Positions 60,329-64,000 of a stretch of 64,000 nucleotides of DNA are shown piece by piece. The translations under genes and the position numbers were made by a program. The notes under the pieces are model-generated. The model was not told where the DNA came from and did no database searches. It saw nothing but the letters and a program-made list of their open reading frames with translations. The stretch covers positions 1 to 64,000 of the forward strand of contig JAITPA010000008.1 of NCBI GenBank assembly GCA_031289695.1, in the 5' to 3' direction. Origin of the DNA: Holosporales bacterium (lineage in GTDB: Bacteria > Pseudomonadota > Alphaproteobacteria > RUG11792). Positions within the stretch are counted from its first letter, which is position 1. Every line of letters starts with the position of its first letter.

Positions 60329-63300
60329 TATTATCTGAAGTTTGTATTAAGCGCCCAGTTTTCGCTTGGGTTTTAACTCTCGCGGTTGTTTTGCTTGGGT
60401 TAGTTACCGGTGAAAGATTACCTGTTAGACAGTACCCAAGAGCAGAGAAAAATCACGTATCAATAGAAATGAATTACTATGGGGCGGGTCCAGAGATTAT
60501 AGAGAACCAGGTAAGTAGGACCATTGAAGAAGCCGTCTCTGGTATCGATGGAGTTGATACCGTTGAATCAAGTAGCGAAAGTGATAAAAGTAAAGTTACA
60601 GTTGAAATTGCTGAAGGAAAAGATGTCGAGGTTATAGCAAATGAGATCCGTGATAGGCTCAACAAGGCGAGAGAAAAATTCCCGAAGGAAGCTCAAGAGC
60701 CGATGTTAACTAAGACAGGTTCTAATGAAAAATCAATCATGTCACTTGCGCTTGTAAGTACGAAGATGGATGAAAGTGCCTTATATACCTATGCTGACAA
60801 TGAAATTAAGCATGCATTGGAATCGGTTCCAGGAGTCGCGAAAGTTGATGTCTATGGAGCTGGGAATTATGAGATGTCTATTTCTTTAGACCCAAAGAAA
60901 ATGGCATTCTACAATCTAACCGTTATAGATGTCATGAACGCCATCAGGCGGCAGAGCATTGAGAGTCCAGCTGGAAAAATAATTAACAACAACAGAGAGT
61001 ATGTTGTAACCACAGTAGCCGACTTAAAAGAAGCTGAAGAATTTAACGATACTCCAATTGTCAATAAAAAGGGACATATAGTAAAGCTCAGAGATATAGG
61101 AAACGCAAAGCTTGATAAAAGTAATAAGAACACCATAACGAGATTTAACGGCGAGACCATCGTTAGTTTGTCTGTGGTATCACAGACGTCCGCTAACCCG
61201 ATACAAGTCTCGAGAGGTATCAGAATGAAGTTTGAAGAACTTCAGAAACAAATTCCAGCCGATATCAAATTCAGCATAGCTTATGACAGTACAACGTTTA
61301 TCGAGAGATCACTAAACGAAGTTTACAATACAATCTTTGAATCAATATTGTTGGTCGTTCTGGTTGTTTTTGTTTTCCTGAATTCCCTGAGAGCGGCCGT
61401 TGTGCCGCTAATAACGGTTCCTATTTCCTTGATAGGTGCCATGTTCATTATGTACATGTTTGACTTTACAATCAACAGTATGACACTCATGAGTATGGTA
61501 TTAGCAATAGGGCTTGTCGTTGATGATGCAATTGTTATTTTGGAAAATGTCTATAAACATATTGAGAAAGGGTTGAGCCCGATTAGGGCTGCCATTGATG
61601 GAGCAAAGGAAGTCAGCTTTGCCGTTATAGCCATGACATTGACTTTATGCGCAGTTTACGCTCCTGTGGCTCTTGCCGAAGGAGAAACCGGGAAATTTTT
61701 GAAGGAGTTTTCAATAACATTGGCTGGGGCGGTGTTATTGTCTGGTTTTATCGCCCTAACGCTCTCTCCAATGATGTGTTCCAGGACGTTGGTTGCGAAA
61801 GATAAGCCTGTCTCAAACAACAAGTATCTCATTATGCTCAGAAATCTTGCAGTTGCACTAGATGCACAAGAATTGATACAGAAGGTAGAAAACGGCTATG
61901 CCAAGTTACTTGATAGTGTTCTTGACAGAAAAAAAATCATAGTAACGATCACTTTGTTGTTTTCTGCTTTCGGTTATCTTGTCTATTCATTTATGCCGAA
62001 AGAACAAAAGCCATATCAGGATCTTGGAATGTTTGGATATGAGGGGCATGCGCCTCAAACATCTACACTGAAGTTTACGCAAAAGTATGTTGATGCAATA
62101 GATGAGATTATTGGTCAAGCTGAAGAGATTGAGAACAGGCACTATGTTATCACAAACCCTACGTTTGATGGAGTCGCTGTAATTAAGGACAGAAGCCCAA
62201 GATCAACGGAAGACGTAATGCAAGAAATATCAAAGAAATGCGAAGCGATATCTGGAATTGACGTTAGATTTAGCTCAGGAAGGGGTGGAGGCGATGATAG
62301 TTCTAAAACTGTCTTCTTTGTTGTAAGAGGCAATAAGTCTCATAAAGAATTAAGGGAATTATCGAGTAGCTTGGCGAATGAACTTTATGCAAGTGGCATA
62401 GTTCAGACTGTGAGATCTTCGGCTAGAAACGAGGCTGAAGACTATACAATTGAGGTTCTGAGGGATAAAGCATCTGTTTTGAATATAGACCCGCAGGTTA
62501 TAGCAGATACGATATCTGGCCTTATTCAGGGAAAAGTTGCAGCAAGGTTCAAAAAAGACAACAAGGTGTATGATGTAAAAGTTCAGATAGAGGAGGAATT
62601 TAAGCGTTCACCCGATCAACTAACTGATATCTACATAAAAACTCACGATGACCGTGAGGAGTTTCTCGTTCCTATTGCAGAGCTAATCAATGTTCATGCA
62701 AGGTCTGGGCCTGTGTCGATTCACAGGTACAACAGAACGAGGGCCAATACCATGATGCCTATTTTGAACAGCGCAACTTCGCTCAGTGATGCAATTGAAA
62801 TAATAAGGGATATTGCCCATAGGACGTTGCCAGATGATGTATTCATAGAATTCATAGGCGAGACCAAGAGGTTCTTGAAGGAGTCGCATACTATGATGAT
62901 AATATTCCTTCTGGCGATTGGATTTATCTATCTTGTTATGGCAGCGCAATTTGAGAGTTGGAAGGATCCGTTTATTATAATGCTTACTGTGCCATTAACT
63001 TTGGTTGGTGGAGTTATAACGTTGGCCTGTATTAATAATACCATTAACATGTTTTCCAATATTGGGTTTTTGACGCTAATAGGTCTCATAACGAAGCATG
63101 GTATTCTAATTGTAGATTTCGCCAATAAACTTGTTGAGTCTGGAAAAACGCCAAGAGCTGCCGTGAAAGAAGCAGCTGTGAAGAGACTTAGGCCGATATT
63201 GATGACTACGTTTGCAATGGTGCTTGGGGCTCTTCCTTTGGCTTTTGCTAGAGGAGCTGGTTGTGAAATAAGAATTCCTCTGGGAGCTGTTATTGCCGGC

Positions 63301-63396
63301 GGCATGACAATCGGAACATTCTTCACGATATTTTTTATTCCAGTTGTATACATAATTTTTGCCAGATTTAAGAAGAAAACGTTAACAATAGCGTAG
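60325..63396 (+). CDS. RND efflux permease (HAE1/AcrB-like)
   Basis: 1023 residues with 12 helices and two large periplasmic loops. ICIKRPVFAWVLTLAVVLLG type opening, motif GLVVDDAIVILENVYKHIEKG (helix-4 Asp pair DD for proton relay), TFAMVLGALPLAFARGAG and GMTIGTFFTIFFIPVVYI. The pump exports drugs, fatty acids or bile-like compounds; substrate not predictable. No TolC gene is adjacent. Confidence 0.96.
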   Translation: MILSEVCIKRPVFAWVLTLAVVLLGLVTGERLPVRQYPRAEKNHVSIEMNYYGAGPEIIENQVSRTIEEAVSGIDGVDTVESSSESDKSKVTVEIAEGKDVEVIANEIRDRLNKAREKFPKEAQEPMLTKTGSNEKSIMSLALVSTKMDESALYTYADNEIKHALESVPGVAKVDVYGAGNYEMSISLDPKKMAFYNLTVIDVMNAIRRQSIESPAGKIINNNREYVVTTVADLKEAEEFNDTPIVNKKGHIVKLRDIGNAKLDKSNKNTITRFNGETIVSLSVVSQTSANPIQVSRGIRMKFEELQKQIPADIKFSIAYDSTTFIERSLNEVYNTIFESILLVVLVVFVFLNSLRAAVVPLITVPISLIGAMFIMYMFDFTINSMTLMSMVLAIGLVVDDAIVILENVYKHIEKGLSPIRAAIDGAKEVSFAVIAMTLTLCAVYAPVALAEGETGKFLKEFSITLAGAVLLSGFIALTLSPMMCSRTLVAKDKPVSNNKYLIMLRNLAVALDAQELIQKVENGYAKLLDSVLDRKKIIVTITLLFSAFGYLVYSFMPKEQKPYQDLGMFGYEGHAPQTSTLKFTQKYVDAIDEIIGQAEEIENRHYVITNPTFDGVAVIKDRSPRSTEDVMQEISKKCEAISGIDVRFSSGRGGGDDSSKTVFFVVRGNKSHKELRELSSSLANELYASGIVQTVRSSARNEAEDYTIEVLRDKASVLNIDPQVIADTISGLIQGKVAARFKKDNKVYDVKVQIEEEFKRSPDQLTDIYIKTHDDREEFLVPIAELINVHARSGPVSIHRYNRTRANTMMPILNSATSLSDAIEIIRDIAHRTLPDDVFIEFIGETKRFLKESHTMMIIFLLAIGFIYLVMAAQFESWKDPFIIMLTVPLTLVGGVITLACINNTINMFSNIGFLTLIGLITKHGILIVDFANKLVESGKTPRAAVKEAAVKRLRPILMTTFAMVLGALPLAFARGAGCEIRIPLGAVIAGGMTIGTFFTIFFIPVVYIIFARFKKKTLTIA

Positions 63397-64000
63397 TCAA
63401 TTCTCGCCGATGATTTTTACTTCTTCTTCAAGGATGACTCCGGTGCTTTGTTGTACTTTATTTTTAATTAATGAAATCAATCTAACAAAGTCATCCGCCG
63501 TTGCTTCCCCGGTGTTTACAAGAAAGTTACAGTGAATGTCAGAGACTGCGGCACCTCCCACTGAGAGTCTATCGCATCCTGATTTTTTTATCAACTCCCA
63601 GGCCCTATAGCCCATCGGATTTTTGAAAGTACTGCCACAGGTATTAGCCCCAATCGGTTGGGTCTGCAGTCTTTTTTTATTCATAATAGATATCGTAGAT
63701 TTGAGCTCATTGACATCGGCGGCAAAAGTTTTGAGTAGCGCTTTTGTTACGATAAACCCATCTTGAATATTTCCATTTCGATATGACATATTGAGACCTT
63801 TTTTATCTATTACAACGTAGTCTCCATTGCGATCTATACAGCCAACGGAAAGTAAAACATCTGAAATTTCAAATTCTGGAATTCCAGCATTCATACATAC
63901 TGCTCCTCCAATCGTTCCTGGAATTCCCCATAGTTTTTCACAAGAAGACAATCCGTTATCGACTGATTTGTTTATGAAATGCGAAAGTTTAGCTCCACTT
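63397..64000 (-). CDS. murB: UDP-N-acetylenolpyruvoylglucosamine reductase MurB, C-terminal part (5' end cut by window)
   Basis: About 201 visible residues. The frame is open to the right edge (…SGAKLSHFINKSVDNGLSSCEKLWGIPGTIGG, in blocks), then MNAGIPEFEISDVL, the MSYRNGN block (Arg/Tyr substrate residues), GANTCGSTFKNPMGYRAWELIKKSGCD with the catalytic Ser of GSTFKNP, and the final LEEEVKIIGE with the catalytic Glu. This is class-1 MurB. The start lies beyond position 64000. Stop abuts the RND permease stop on the other strand. Confidence 0.94.
   Translation of the reverse strand, partial: SGAKLSHFINKSVDNGLSSCEKLWGIPGTIGGAVCMNAGIPEFEISDVLLSVGCIDRNGDYVVIDKKGLNMSYRNGNIQDGFIVTKALLKTFAADVNELKSTISIMNKKRLQTQPIGANTCGSTFKNPMGYRAWELIKKSGCDRLSVGGAAVSDIHCNFLVNTGEATADDFVRLISLIKNKVQQSTGVILEEEVKIIGEN

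Noticed and set aside
1-64000. CRISPR array or phage gene cluster
   Set aside because: No regularly spaced direct repeats and no phage structural genes were found. TssB/TssC were considered as phage tail sheath, but the sequence motifs fit T6SS proteins.

Overview
The window reads as a piece of an AT-rich alphaproteobacterial chromosome, most likely from a host-associated or intracellular lineage of the Holosporales/Rickettsiales type. This is inferred, not proven. Alphaproteobacterial traits are the SecB, DksA (two-cysteine form), LdtR-like MarR regulator, GcrA-like SANT protein and YfgM-like protein families. Reductive or symbiotic traits are the scattered single genes cut out of normally larger operons, at least four decayed insertion-sequence scars, a BioY biotin importer with no biotin synthesis genes in view, a secreted leucine-rich-repeat protein, a type VI secretion sheath pair (TssB/TssC), and many predicted exported proteins of unknown function.

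Layout. 0-4 kb: edge of an accessory gene family, then rpmB, secB, transketolase and a family-25 glycosyltransferase. 4-6.3 kb: two exported proteins of unknown function on the minus strand. 6.5-12.7 kb: a plus-strand run with divergent NuoK- and NuoL-like membrane proteins, a lipoprotein NagZ, Psd, DedA, a YfgM-like protein and a secreted LRR protein. 12.8-14.6 kb: an unstable zone with a tandem gene duplication (one copy frameshifted), a second copy of the accessory family seen at position 1, and an IS1-like scrap. 14.6-22.1 kb: lgt, dusB (carrying an in-frame palindromic element), rph, rnhB, rsmA, kdsD and a frameshifted secreted metalloprotease. 22.4-28.9 kb: ftsQ, rpsF-rpsR-acpS-dxr, and rsmH-ftsL-ftsI. 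29-32 kb: atpH-atpA-atpG, with an IS remnant where atpD-atpC usually lie. 32-38 kb: gspF, dksA, era, a NuoJ-like fragment, bioY, a short dnaX and an exported thymidine-kinase-like protein. 38-46.4 kb: rpmI-rplT-tRNA-Leu, an MFS carrier, infA-uvrB-mrdA, tRNA-Arg, an LdtR-like regulator and comM. 46.4-47 kb: two abutting transposase scars. 47-50.7 kb: tig, a novel basic repeat protein, clpP and clpX. 50.8-57 kb: an outer-membrane barrel, a SANT-type regulator, PDH E2, and the tssB-tssC-inactive HtrA-like cluster. 57.4-64 kb: an M16 peptidase, an RND efflux pair and the C-terminal part of murB.

Functionally, the window covers envelope building (lgt, ftsQLI, mrdA, murB, kdsD, glycosyltransferase, psd, nagZ), translation (bL28, bS6, bS18, bL35, bL20, IF-1, rRNA and tRNA modification), protein quality control (SecB, trigger factor, ClpXP) and energy metabolism (F1 subunits, PDH E2, transketolase).

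The most unusual items are these. (1) A small Lys/Arg/Tyr-rich repeat protein between tig and clpP whose first 14 residues and ribosome-binding region copy those of ClpP. (2) A ~90-bp compound palindrome translated within the 5' end of dusB, like a Rickettsia palindromic element. (3) A thymidine-kinase-fold protein with a signal peptide. (4) An HtrA/PDZ protein that has lost all three catalytic residues and sits directly behind tssB-tssC. (5) NuoJ/K/L-like genes with no peripheral complex I genes nearby. All positions and motifs were read by eye; no database search was run.
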